From NCBI RefSeq assembly GCF_034479515.1, contig NZ_CP140152.1:682001-746000 (forward strand): a stretch of DNA of 64,000 bases, read 5' to 3'. The notes under the pieces are model-generated. The model saw nothing but the letters and a program-made list of their open reading frames with translations, was not told where the DNA came from and did no database searches. Position 1 is the stretch's first letter. Each line of letters begins with the position of its first letter. Positions 1 to 6,770 of this stretch are shown piece after piece. A program made the translations under genes and the position numbers. Source of the stretch: Duganella zoogloeoides (GTDB lineage: Bacteria > Pseudomonadota > Gammaproteobacteria > Burkholderiales > Burkholderiaceae_D).

Positions 1-238
1 TGTCGTCCCGGTGCGTGCGTTTATGTTCCGTTTCCATGATCCATTTATAGGCTGCATCGTCCCAGGTGTAGGCCGGTTTCTGTCCGAGAGTGTCGATGCG
101 CCACGTCTCGGCTTTTAATTCGTCGTGGTACCGCTGCGCCGACGCTTTGTCGCTGGTGCGAGCAGAGTGTCTAACGCGCTCTCCTGACGGCGTCGTGAAG
201 CAGACCCACCAGGTGTTTCCGCGCTTGTAGAGTGACAT
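1..238 (-). CDS. Site-specific tyrosine integrase, N-terminal part (cut by window edge)
   Basis: Seventy-nine codons are readable from an ATG at 238 leftward to the window edge with no stop. The protein begins MSLYKRGNTWWVCFTTPSG and continues through a basic stretch into ETWRIDTLG and a WDDAAYKWIMETEHKRTHR segment. The opening 'YkRGntWWv' strand and the following SAM-like helix are typical of the arm-binding and core-binding N-terminus of phage and island tyrosine recombinases. The catalytic R-H-R-Y part lies outside the window. The protein should recombine attP with a tRNA-located attB; the tRNA fragment at 9165-9209 fits as the far end of the same element. The upstream excisionase-like gene overlaps it by 124 bases in another frame, which is unusual. 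Family call is firm; full length and activity cannot be judged. Confidence 0.85.
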   Translation of the reverse strand, partial: MSLYKRGNTWWVCFTTPSGERVRHSARTSDKASAQRYHDELKAETWRIDTLGQKPAYTWDDAAYKWIMETEHKRTHRDD

Positions 239-447
239 GATTGATACTCCTTTCCAAGGGTCACCCGCATCGCTTGCCGAGGTTCAGGGTAGTGCGCACG
301 GATGTAGGCGACAAGGTCTTCTTCCAAAAAAATCCACGCCCGTCCGATTTTGACGCCGGGGATCAGGCCCTGCTTGGCACGCTTGCGCAGTTCTTCCTTG
401 TGGATGTGCAGGAAGGCGCTGGCCTGGAGAAGGTTCAAGGTGTTCAT
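115..447 (-). CDS. Excisionase-like helix-turn-helix protein
   Basis: This 110-residue protein starts MNTLNLLQASAFLHIHKEEL and has the winged-helix excisionase/MerR-like fold pattern: a helix, 'LRKRAKQGLIPGVKIGRAW', then 'FLEEDLVAYIRAHY'. Such proteins bind bent att-site DNA, direct the integrase toward excision, and often repress the element's own promoter. The recognisable domain ends near residue 60. The remaining roughly 45 residues are rich in Ser, Thr and Arg and lie over the start of the integrase in a different frame, so the tail may be non-functional read-through. Position directly upstream of the integrase on the same strand supports a joint xis-int operon. Confidence 0.72.
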   Translation of the reverse strand: MNTLNLLQASAFLHIHKEELRKRAKQGLIPGVKIGRAWIFLEEDLVAYIRAHYPEPRQAMRVTLGKEYQSCHSTSAETPGGSASRRRQESALDTLLAPATKRRRSGTTTN

Positions 448-492
448 CTGATGGCCTCGTGAAAGAGGAACGTGGAGGGGGTGGTCCGGTCA

Positions 493-508
493 TTCTCGGA
501 AGCGAGAA
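493..508. other. Short perfect hairpin upstream of the excisionase gene
   Basis: TTCTCG at 493-498 and CGAGAA at 503-508 are perfectly complementary around a 4-base loop, GAAG. It sits between the divergent xis/int and mob modules and could be an operator or part of the leader of either; no U-tract follows, so it is not a typical terminator. The rest of the 448-849 gap contains the candidate oriT and no gene I can support. Confidence 0.35.
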
Positions 509-764
509 CCCGCCTACCTTTGAGCGAGCGCAGCAGCAGGCCGACAATTCCGGCGCGCATTTGATCGGACGCAAAGTAGCCCGCGTGCAATCTGGCAGCA
601 CGGGTGTGGCGCAGCAATCCTGTGGTGCGGCAACCGCATCACCGTAGCACGCTGCCGTGGCGCCGGCGGTGGGCGAGCGGTGCGATGCTGCCGGCGCTTG
701 ATCCCGCGCAGCTGCCATCGGTAGCGTCCGGCTACAGTGGAGCAGTACGCGCCGCCGGTGGGGA

Positions 765-815
765 GCAAGCCATGTTTTCGCTTCGCTCAAACGTGGCTTG
801 CCCTGCGGGGCCGGG
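765..815 (+). other. Candidate origin of transfer (oriT)
   Basis: An imperfect 13-bp inverted repeat, 765-777 against 789-801, contains one G-T type mismatch and encloses an 11-base loop. It is followed at once by CCCTGCGGGGCC. MOB-P elements usually carry oriT as an inverted repeat a few bases from the nic site, directly upstream of mobC and relaxase. This repeat is the strongest one in the 400-bp region before mobC. The nic position itself cannot be read from sequence alone; a cut near the CCTG|C step would resemble IncP-type sites. Confidence 0.4.
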
Positions 816-849
816 CGCGCTGCGCTTGCCAACACCGGCGAGGTCCACG

Positions 850-1230
850 ATGCATGCCGAACTGCCCAAACGTTACGCCAAAGGAGGTCGCCCCCAGGGC
901 GACCCTGCTGACCTGCGCACAGCGACCATCGGCGTGCGGGTGTCCGCTGCCGAATACGCGCTGCTGCGCGAGCGCGCCGCGTCGATGCAGATGAAGCCTG
1001 CCCAGTGGCTGCGCACAGCTGCCCTATCGCGTCGCCTGCCGCCACCACCCGTGGCGACAATCAACCGCGAGCAGTACGCCGAACTGGCGCGGCTTGCGGC
1101 AAACCTCAACCAGCTTACGCGCCTGGCCAACGAAGGGCAGCATGTAAACATCGCGCCTGCCTTGCTGGCGGAGACGCAGCGCCTGCGACTGCTCCTCCTT
1201 GGCGTCAAGGACAACGTCGATGATCGCTAA
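850..1230 (+). CDS. mobC: MobC-like relaxosome accessory protein
   Basis: The 126-residue protein starts at the ATG at 850; the open frame extends further upstream, but that part is low-complexity and crosses the candidate oriT. Residues about 28-50 form an ATIGVRVSAAEYALLRERA ribbon-helix-helix-like segment, and 'QYAELARLAANLNQLTRLAN' is the conserved MobC (Pfam Bacterial mobilisation family) helix. MobC proteins bind oriT and help the relaxase melt the nic region. The stop codon overlaps the relaxase start (ATGATCGCTAA), indicating translational coupling. The family call is well supported; regulation is unknown. Confidence 0.82.
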   Translation: MHAELPKRYAKGGRPQGDPADLRTATIGVRVSAAEYALLRERAASMQMKPAQWLRTAALSRRLPPPPVATINREQYAELARLAANLNQLTRLANEGQHVNIAPALLAETQRLRLLLLGVKDNVDDR

Positions 1231-2587
1231 AGCCATCAAGGGGCGCGGCTTTCGCGGCGCGCTCGAATACGACCTGGCGGCCAGCAAGGGGCATGTCATC
1301 GACACCAACATGGGCGGCGACACGCCGCGCGCGCTGGCGAAAGAGTTTGGCGAGGTCCGCAAGCTGCGGCCCAGGCTGGGCAAGGCCGTATTACACGTGT
1401 CACTGGCCGCTGCGCCCGGCGAGCAGCTCAATGAAGACCAGTGGAAACAGGTGACCCAGCGCTACCTGCACGGCATGGGTCTCGACAACAACCAGTACCT
1501 GGTGACGCGTCACACGGACACCGCGCATCCCCACGTCCACCTGCTAGTCAACCGGGTCCGCCTCGACGGCGGCGTCACCTCGGACAGCCATGATTACCGC
1601 CGCCACGAGGTGCTGATGCGCGCCATCGAGCGCGAATTCAAACTCAAGCAGGTACGGCCGTCCATCGAGGCGCAGCGCCATGCTCCGACCAAAGGCGAGA
1701 TCGAGGAGGGACTGCGCACCGGCATGCCGTCCACGCGCCAGCGCTTGCAGCAGTTGTGCGACGGCGCAGCGCAGCGCTGCCATGGTTTTACGGAATATGC
1801 AGAACGGTTGGCGGCGGTGGGCGTGCACCTGGTGCCAGTGACGCAGCTGGACGGCACAAAACTATCGGGCCTGTCCTATGTGCTGGACGGCGTGATGATG
1901 AAGGGCAGCGACCTGGGTAAAGGATACAGCCCCCTGGGGCTGGCAAAACGGGGAGTGGACTATGTCAAAGACCGAGACCATGCAGCAGTTGGCCGCAGCC
2001 TCGAACGCGGCGCGGGTGCAGGCGTTGAACCAGCAGATCGAGACCTTGCGCCAGGCGAAGCTCACCAGCGTGGAAGAACTGGCAGCCATGCTGGAGCCAT
2101 TAGCGCAGGCCATGGCGCTGCTGACCGAGAAGACGGCAGCAAGCCTGAGAAAAATCGAGCGAATCGAGCAGCGCAGCCGCGATCAGAGCGCCCAATTCAA
2201 AGTCCAGATGGAGGAAGCGCTGGCGTCGTGGAAGCAGGCCGCAACAGCAGCCAAGGCAGCGGCCGACCAGCTGGACAGGGCGGAGGAGAACGCCGCCCTG
2301 CGGGGCATGGTGGTGGCGGTGCTGACCGGCTTGACCACAGGACTTCTCGTGAGCGCATTATGGCTTTGGCTCGCGCGGTAGCGAGTATGGGAACGTGGGC
2401 TCGAAGCTTGTTATCGGCACCGATCGATACTGCGCGAACAAGTCTCCTGCTGGGTAAAACCCGCTCAGTGAAATTGAAGGAAAACTTTGGCACGTCAAAT
2501 TTGAAAATACTCAGTCAAGGAATATCAGGGAAAAATAAATTAAATTATGCAGGCCATATATTTAAAAGAGGCACTCGGATAAGGTAA
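1220..2587 (+). CDS. Relaxase (MOB-P type mobilization nuclease)
   Basis: The protein has 455 residues from the ATG at 1220, which overlaps the mobC stop. The N-terminal 230 residues are a Relaxase/VirD2-type nuclease: GRGFRGALEY near residues 8-17 (probable catalytic Tyr17) and the metal-binding three-His motif HTDTAHPHVHLLVNRV at 98-113. It should nick oriT and pilot the strand into a conjugation channel supplied in trans, because no mating-pair genes are visible. From about residue 247 the sequence becomes Gly/Arg/Ala-rich and unstructured, as expected where a second gene is read in another frame (1962-2381). The final 60 residues lie in suddenly AT-richer DNA, so the C-terminus may be a junction with later-acquired cargo. 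Confidence 0.85.
   Translation: MIAKAIKGRGFRGALEYDLAASKGHVIDTNMGGDTPRALAKEFGEVRKLRPRLGKAVLHVSLAAAPGEQLNEDQWKQVTQRYLHGMGLDNNQYLVTRHTDTAHPHVHLLVNRVRLDGGVTSDSHDYRRHEVLMRAIEREFKLKQVRPSIEAQRHAPTKGEIEEGLRTGMPSTRQRLQQLCDGAAQRCHGFTEYAERLAAVGVHLVPVTQLDGTKLSGLSYVLDGVMMKGSDLGKGYSPLGLAKRGVDYVKDRDHAAVGRSLERGAGAGVEPADRDLAPGEAHQRGRTGSHAGAISAGHGAADREDGSKPEKNRANRAAQPRSERPIQSPDGGSAGVVEAGRNSSQGSGRPAGQGGGERRPAGHGGGGADRLDHRTSRERIMALARAVASMGTWARSLLSAPIDTARTSLLLGKTRSVKLKENFGTSNLKILSQGISGKNKLNYAGHIFKRGTRIR
1962..2381 (+). CDS. MobB-like coiled-coil membrane protein nested in the relaxase gene
   Basis: A 139-residue protein is encoded in another frame entirely inside the relaxase gene. Its start is an ATG preceded by a GGGGAG ribosome-binding site. 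Residues about 15-110 are long Ala/Glu/Lys/Gln-rich helices likely to form a coiled coil. Residues about 113-136 (GMVVAVLTGLTTGLLVSALW) are a clear transmembrane helix at the C-terminus. ColE1-family plasmids have mbeB and mbeD embedded in mbeA in the same way, and MbeB-like proteins anchor the relaxase at the membrane. The strong protein-like composition here, against the degenerate relaxase frame, argues that this gene is real. Confidence 0.68.
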   Translation: MSKTETMQQLAAASNAARVQALNQQIETLRQAKLTSVEELAAMLEPLAQAMALLTEKTAASLRKIERIEQRSRDQSAQFKVQMEEALASWKQAATAAKAAADQLDRAEENAALRGMVVAVLTGLTTGLLVSALWLWLAR

Positions 2588-2606
2588 TAATGCGAATTAG
2601 CGAATT

Positions 2607-3683
2607 TTATTCAACCACGGAAAACTTACTTCGCGAAATTTTATCCAATTGCGTCAAAAATTCATGCGTGTCCAAAAAATAGTTTGGATATGCCCGTTTT
2701 AGAGATTCAATTGAGCCTGCTGAGACTAAAACAACTTGCGCTCCAGATGAGTTTGCAGCTTGCTCAGCTTTACTATATTCTTTGTTTGCCTCTTCAAGTT
2801 TATCTCGTGCAAAAGATGTGATCTTTACGTTCGAGTCGTCGCCGGTAAGTTCAAGTTCTACTAAATAATAAGCAGCCCGTTTCTTTCCGGTCGTGGGAAT
2901 TGCACGGACCGCACTGCTAAATTGTTCAAGTTTTTCGCGAACGCCAAGGCGCTCCGCATCTAATTTAGTCTTTCGATATGTATCTGCCTTTGATAAATTT
3001 TCATAGCCTGGGACCAATGGCATGCGCTCGGAATGAGCGAAAGCTGATGAAACCAACGAAAAGAAATTCAGCCATTCATCCGGACCTTCACTTGATTTAA
3101 GTGAATGTTGAAGAAAAGTCCCCATCGTTTCCACAGCGGTGGCCCACGCATGCTGCAATCTCGTGCGTAATTGAAGTTCAAGCTGTAGACCATCGTAAGG
3201 GGAATCCTGTCTTAGCTTATATTTATAAATTAAATGGATACTTCGATACCCAGATTTCTTAGGTTCGTTCACATAATCATACTCTGAAACTAATGAATGA
3301 GTAAAAACTGTATTTTTGTATTCCAGATGAAGCGTTTTTAGTTGTGGCAGTGTAGAAACAACCGCTCTTAGTCCGCCAATGTCTTGCATACGAGCAAGAT
3401 TCATCCCATTAATGCGTTTTAGCTTATTAATTATTGAAGGAGTTCGCTTGAGCCGCTGGGCAACCAAAGCATCAGGGTCAATTTTTCGAAGCTTACTTCG
3501 AAGCGTAGCCTGAAATGTATTGATCGGGTAGCCATGACATGCCCGCCAATTTGTGAGGATAACAAAAGCCGCATACCATCGATCGACATCGATGCCGCCT
3601 CCATCTAGTTGATCGGCGGCAACAAGAACGTCCCCGGCACGCTGAACTGCCTTTCGTGAATACTCCGGAATAGGGAAAGACAT
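2607..3683 (-). CDS. RelA/SpoT-domain protein, predicted (p)ppGpp-type synthetase
   Basis: The 358-residue protein has the synthetase-domain motifs in order: RLKRTPSI at 77-84, DIGGLR at 101-106, GYRSIH at 145-150 and ELQLRT at 169-174. All key positions of the pyrophosphokinase site appear intact. No HD hydrolase, TGS or ACT domain is present, so it is not the housekeeping Rel. A further 150 residues with charged helices follow. Small alarmone synthetases of this kind on mobile islands include toxSAS toxins and CapRel-type phage sensors, which transfer pyrophosphate to nucleotides or tRNA. It stands alone between the mobilization module and the reverse transcriptase genes, with no obvious antitoxin beside it. 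Whether it is a defence effector or a metabolic enzyme cannot be decided here. Confidence 0.78.
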   Translation of the reverse strand: MSFPIPEYSRKAVQRAGDVLVAADQLDGGGIDVDRWYAAFVILTNWRACHGYPINTFQATLRSKLRKIDPDALVAQRLKRTPSIINKLKRINGMNLARMQDIGGLRAVVSTLPQLKTLHLEYKNTVFTHSLVSEYDYVNEPKKSGYRSIHLIYKYKLRQDSPYDGLQLELQLRTRLQHAWATAVETMGTFLQHSLKSSEGPDEWLNFFSLVSSAFAHSERMPLVPGYENLSKADTYRKTKLDAERLGVREKLEQFSSAVRAIPTTGKKRAAYYLVELELTGDDSNVKITSFARDKLEEANKEYSKAEQAANSSGAQVVLVSAGSIESLKRAYPNYFLDTHEFLTQLDKISRSKFSVVE

Positions 3684-3835
3684 CTACTCTCCTAAAGATT
3701 TAACTTGCAAAAATACAAGTCTACACCTGACTGTCATTCAGAAGCAATAAATCCTTCGCCCATCTACCGTAAAGCTCAAACATCACTTGTTTCCACCCGT
3801 ATTGTCGTGATAATACTCAGTGAGCACATAAGTGA

Positions 3836-4036
3836 AAGGAAGAAATTTTTATTGAAGATCCGAATAATTATGTGGGTCTGCCTAATTACAAAGTGATTGC
3901 GTTCGAGTCTCTATACAACTCTTCCATTTCTGAATCCCATAGCGATAAGTATTTCATTGAAACTATGAAATCTGCGAAATTGATGTCCCTGTGTAGGACG
4001 GACGCCGCTGTTGCTGCGTATGGAGAAGAAGGTTGA
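3836..4036 (+). pseudogene. Start-less coding remnant
   Basis: A frame open from the TGA at 3833 to the TGA at 4034-4036 encodes about 66 residues with natural composition, including NNYVGLPNYKVIAFES and DKYFIETMKSAKLMSLC. It lacks a plausible start codon. The frame directly before it (to about 3848) reads SEHISERKKF in the +1 register, so a single-base slip in the A/T run near 3843-3850 would join the two. I read it as the C-terminal end of a decayed or frameshifted gene. I do not recognise the family. Confidence 0.35.
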
Positions 4037-4083
4037 CATTCATTATCAATGGAAACGTGAATCTTAAGTGCCCTCGAACTGGC

Positions 4084-4359
4084 TTACTCCACCGAGCACC
4101 AAGCGTGGCCCCCAATATCGAATCCCATAGTTGTGCCTGGTTGTTGCATTGGTAAGCCGGTAGTTGGGTTGAAATATATAGGCAAACTGAGAGTAGGGCA
4201 GTCAGTTTCTGCATTTACGAAGTCAGACCTTGACATACCCAAAGTGATAAATGCGTGCCAGGGGATGAGCCAGAGCAAACTAGCACACTCGCTCTTTGCG
4301 GCGAGGAACGTAATTAATGCTCCACCAAACAATAACGAAATCCAACCTGATTTATGCAC
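4084..4359 (-). CDS. Small conserved-type membrane or secreted protein
   Basis: The 91-residue protein begins MHKSGWISLLFGGALITF, a hydrophobic N-terminus, and has a second hydrophobic segment around LLWLIPWHAFITLG. It ends with YFNPTTGLPM followed by DIGGHAWC. Many small hypothetical proteins in mobile islands end with an 'NPxTGLPM...D..G' segment of this kind; that comparison is from memory and gives no function. It lies on the same strand as, and downstream of, the reverse transcriptase genes and the candidate ncRNA. It could therefore be part of that system or an independent passenger. Confidence 0.5.
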   Translation of the reverse strand: MHKSGWISLLFGGALITFLAAKSECASLLWLIPWHAFITLGMSRSDFVNAETDCPTLSLPIYFNPTTGLPMQQPGTTMGFDIGGHAWCSVE

Positions 4360-4439
4360 TGCTACTCACTTAGAAAGTCTTTGGATTTTCTTATTCACGA
4401 CGAAGGGGAGATTATCGTTAATTTACCCTAATCGCACGA

Positions 4440-4660
4440 AGTACTGTAAAATTAAGTCGGGGGTGAGAAAGGCGCATCCTCTCGTGTGTCCATATACTTC
4501 TTCCAACTATCACTTGCGGTAACTGCCGCGAAGAAAAACTGTATAAGGTCCAACAGTAAAAATCTGCATTACCCAAACTAGCGTAGTGCATTACCGCAAT
4601 CTCTACTGCCGTATCACCGGTTAAACGGTGCCAGAAAATGCCAAACTTCGGCTACGTCCT
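4440..4660 (-). ncRNA. Candidate DRT3-associated non-coding RNA
   Basis: The 323-bp gap downstream of drt3b has no convincing ORF but is full of structure on the minus strand. In transcript order there is a CACCG/CGGTG hairpin near 4628-4615 and two direct copies of GGTAATGCA (4595-4587 and 4573-4565). Next comes a closing stem TTCTTC (4535-4530) with GAAGAA (4503-4498) that encloses the hairpin GCGG-CAGTTA-CCGC (4529-4516). Eight bases past this stem is ACACAC (4489-4484). DRT type 3 loci encode an ncRNA besides their two RTs, and from memory its template is reported to contain an AC repeat. Ends and promoter are guesses; the location fits the operon's downstream side. Confidence 0.42.
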
Positions 4661-4682
4661 TCTCGACTTTAGTATAGCTCGT

Positions 4683-6770
4683 TTAATACGCAGTTCTCAA
4701 CTCTTTTTTCCATAGTACGGCACCGAGGAGGTCCGTCGAGCTCCAGCCGAAAAACCAGTCTCCTTCGTCGACCGCCTCTAGGAACTTTTCGCTCCGAGCG
4801 TTTACGTTGTCATCGCTTACAAGCTTTAACACCTTTTTGGCAACTTGAACTTTCACAGCTTTCTCTACATACGGACAGCGCAAAAAGTCGAAGAGCAGCA
4901 TCGTCATATCTGCCGCGGTGACGAGGGACTTTTGAGTCCTTATTGATTCGAAGAGCCCTATAACATGCTTGTGCAACGCGTCCTTTAACTCATGGAAGCG
5001 TGCGGACTCATCGATATAGTGAAGGAGCGAAACTATTTGGAAGTATCTAAAGTCCTTATGGGTAACCAAGCATTTAGTTTTAAAATTTATCGAGATGCCA
5101 AAGAAATTGCATAACTCTTCCTGAGTAAGACTATACCTGCTTCCTAGGGAGTGCAGCAGGGTTAGAAGGTTGAGCATTTCAATATTGTCATCTTCTCCTA
5201 TGCGAGTAAACGTTAATATCGTGGTCCGTAGCTGAGTTGCAAGATTTCCGAGTATTGAATCTTTAACCTCATCTTTCAATGTATCGGAGAATTTCTTGAG
5301 CGCGAGACAAATTTGACAAACCTGATAAGTTGCACGGACCCGTGGAGACATCGAAAGTACGAAAAAGACTATTTCTAGTAGGATGCCTATGAAACGGGAT
5401 AGCCTTTCGTTTTCTTTATCAGAGGCCGACGTTGAGTCGATTCTTTCGAGTAATTCTAGAGTGCGTTTCCTAATAACAGAGAAAAAGTAGTTTGAAACGT
5501 AGTCAAAAGAGGTACTGTTCTTTTGGATTACATTTTTTATTCTTCTAATATATGTCGAGGTAAGATTGTTTGGATTTCCGACATATCTAATGGGGAATAC
5601 CTTCGGGGCGGCTGCTGTGGGCGTCAGTCGCTCACCGCTTTTCTCGTCGGTTTCTACGTGGCCTTCTTCAGTTGTTTCTAAAGCGGCTTCGATTTCCCTT
5701 GCTTCTTTTCGTGAATGGATATGTTGAGAGAAAAACTCCTCAACTATTGAAGCAATTTCTAATTTTGCTGAGGTTTGTCCGGTCAGGAATGGTCTCGAGA
5801 CAGTTGTAGACTTAGCTTCATTCAAATAAAGCTTGTACTTTTCGAGTTCCTCAATGGTAATACGCTCTATTTTGTCGAGAATCGTATCACTGTTTGAAAA
5901 TACAAAATAATCGTCGACGTATCGTCTGATGCAATAGTCTGCTCCGAACTCTAAGTTATCAATGTCAAGTCGGAGTCTCTCTTGAATTTCAGTGTCAATG
6001 CGCTGGAGAATAATTTCCGCAAAAATCCTGGAGGTTTCCGGTCCTACCAAAATTCCATTCGTTTCGTCATGGTTGGATAGGCGCATGAGCTCGTCGAATT
6101 GAGCATCGAACGTATTTTTAGCACCCTTATTGTCTTTTGCAAATTCTTTACTCCGTACAGCCCAAGAAATCGAATGCGTATAAATGTGTGGAAAGCACTT
6201 TGAAATATCTAATGTACGTAAGAACTTAAAACGCCGTTCTAAGCCGTGAAACTCCGTAGATTCATAAAACTTATGAATTAAGTTGTAATCTTTGTACGTA
6301 AAAAACGATGAGGAGGTTTTTTGTTGCGCATGCTCGGCATCATGAGAGATTTCAACGTTTTCATCGTTGATGATGTAGCGAGATGCTTTGTTTTTCTCGT
6401 AATAATGACTTGCAACCCGGAACGGACGTCGTAGCGAAAAACTACTCCTGCTGCAAAGACCTATTAGCAAATGCGAATATTGTTTATAAAAAGACGCTGC
6501 CTTTTTTTGAATTGCTGGATGCATTACACTCAATGTTCTCGATGAAAATGCATCCTTCTTTATTCGGTACGTATATGCAATCGTAGTGTTTTCTTCGCTG
6601 AAGAATTCAATTAGAGACGCGGTCGAAACTCTACCCTCTGTTCCTTCAGATACTCGTTCATAATATCCTTCATTGGAAAATAATAGCGGAACTTCATAGG
6701 GAAGTGTATCGGTCAGTATAGCTCGATTAAAGTCAGAGCGACGAAATTTTATCCTTTTTACTTTAGACAT
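4683..6770 (-). CDS. drt3b: Reverse transcriptase Drt3b-like (UG8-type), defence-associated
   Basis: The 695-residue protein has an RT palm in its first half: LDISKCFPHIY at 187-197 (catalytic Asp188), GPETSRIFAEI at 243-253, and YVDD at 284-287 inside RRYVDDYFVFSNS. No maturase, endonuclease or msr/msd-type element is present, so it is neither a group II intron nor a retron RT. The C-terminal 300 residues are helical without a recognisable domain, as in the Abi and UG groups. The start overlaps the end of the upstream RT gene by 8 bases. Two consecutive RT genes, a shorter one followed by a longer one, is the architecture of DRT type 3 (UG3 plus UG8) described as an anti-phage system. The class assignment rests on architecture and motifs, not on a profile search. 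Confidence 0.72.
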   Translation of the reverse strand: MSKVKRIKFRRSDFNRAILTDTLPYEVPLLFSNEGYYERVSEGTEGRVSTASLIEFFSEENTTIAYTYRIKKDAFSSRTLSVMHPAIQKKAASFYKQYSHLLIGLCSRSSFSLRRPFRVASHYYEKNKASRYIINDENVEISHDAEHAQQKTSSSFFTYKDYNLIHKFYESTEFHGLERRFKFLRTLDISKCFPHIYTHSISWAVRSKEFAKDNKGAKNTFDAQFDELMRLSNHDETNGILVGPETSRIFAEIILQRIDTEIQERLRLDIDNLEFGADYCIRRYVDDYFVFSNSDTILDKIERITIEELEKYKLYLNEAKSTTVSRPFLTGQTSAKLEIASIVEEFFSQHIHSRKEAREIEAALETTEEGHVETDEKSGERLTPTAAAPKVFPIRYVGNPNNLTSTYIRRIKNVIQKNSTSFDYVSNYFFSVIRKRTLELLERIDSTSASDKENERLSRFIGILLEIVFFVLSMSPRVRATYQVCQICLALKKFSDTLKDEVKDSILGNLATQLRTTILTFTRIGEDDNIEMLNLLTLLHSLGSRYSLTQEELCNFFGISINFKTKCLVTHKDFRYFQIVSLLHYIDESARFHELKDALHKHVIGLFESIRTQKSLVTAADMTMLLFDFLRCPYVEKAVKVQVAKKVLKLVSDDNVNARSEKFLEAVDEGDWFFGWSSTDLLGAVLWKKELRTAY

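Noticed and set aside
284..1060. Long minus-strand frame of 258 codons across the xis start and mob region
   Set aside because: It has Arg/Pro/Ala-rich low-complexity composition, runs antisense to mobC and the oriT candidate, and resembles no protein; a GC-rich shadow frame.
4133..4522. Plus-strand frame of 129 codons in the gap below the RT genes
   Set aside because: It is antisense to the more protein-like 91-aa gene and crosses the structured region; its composition is not convincing.
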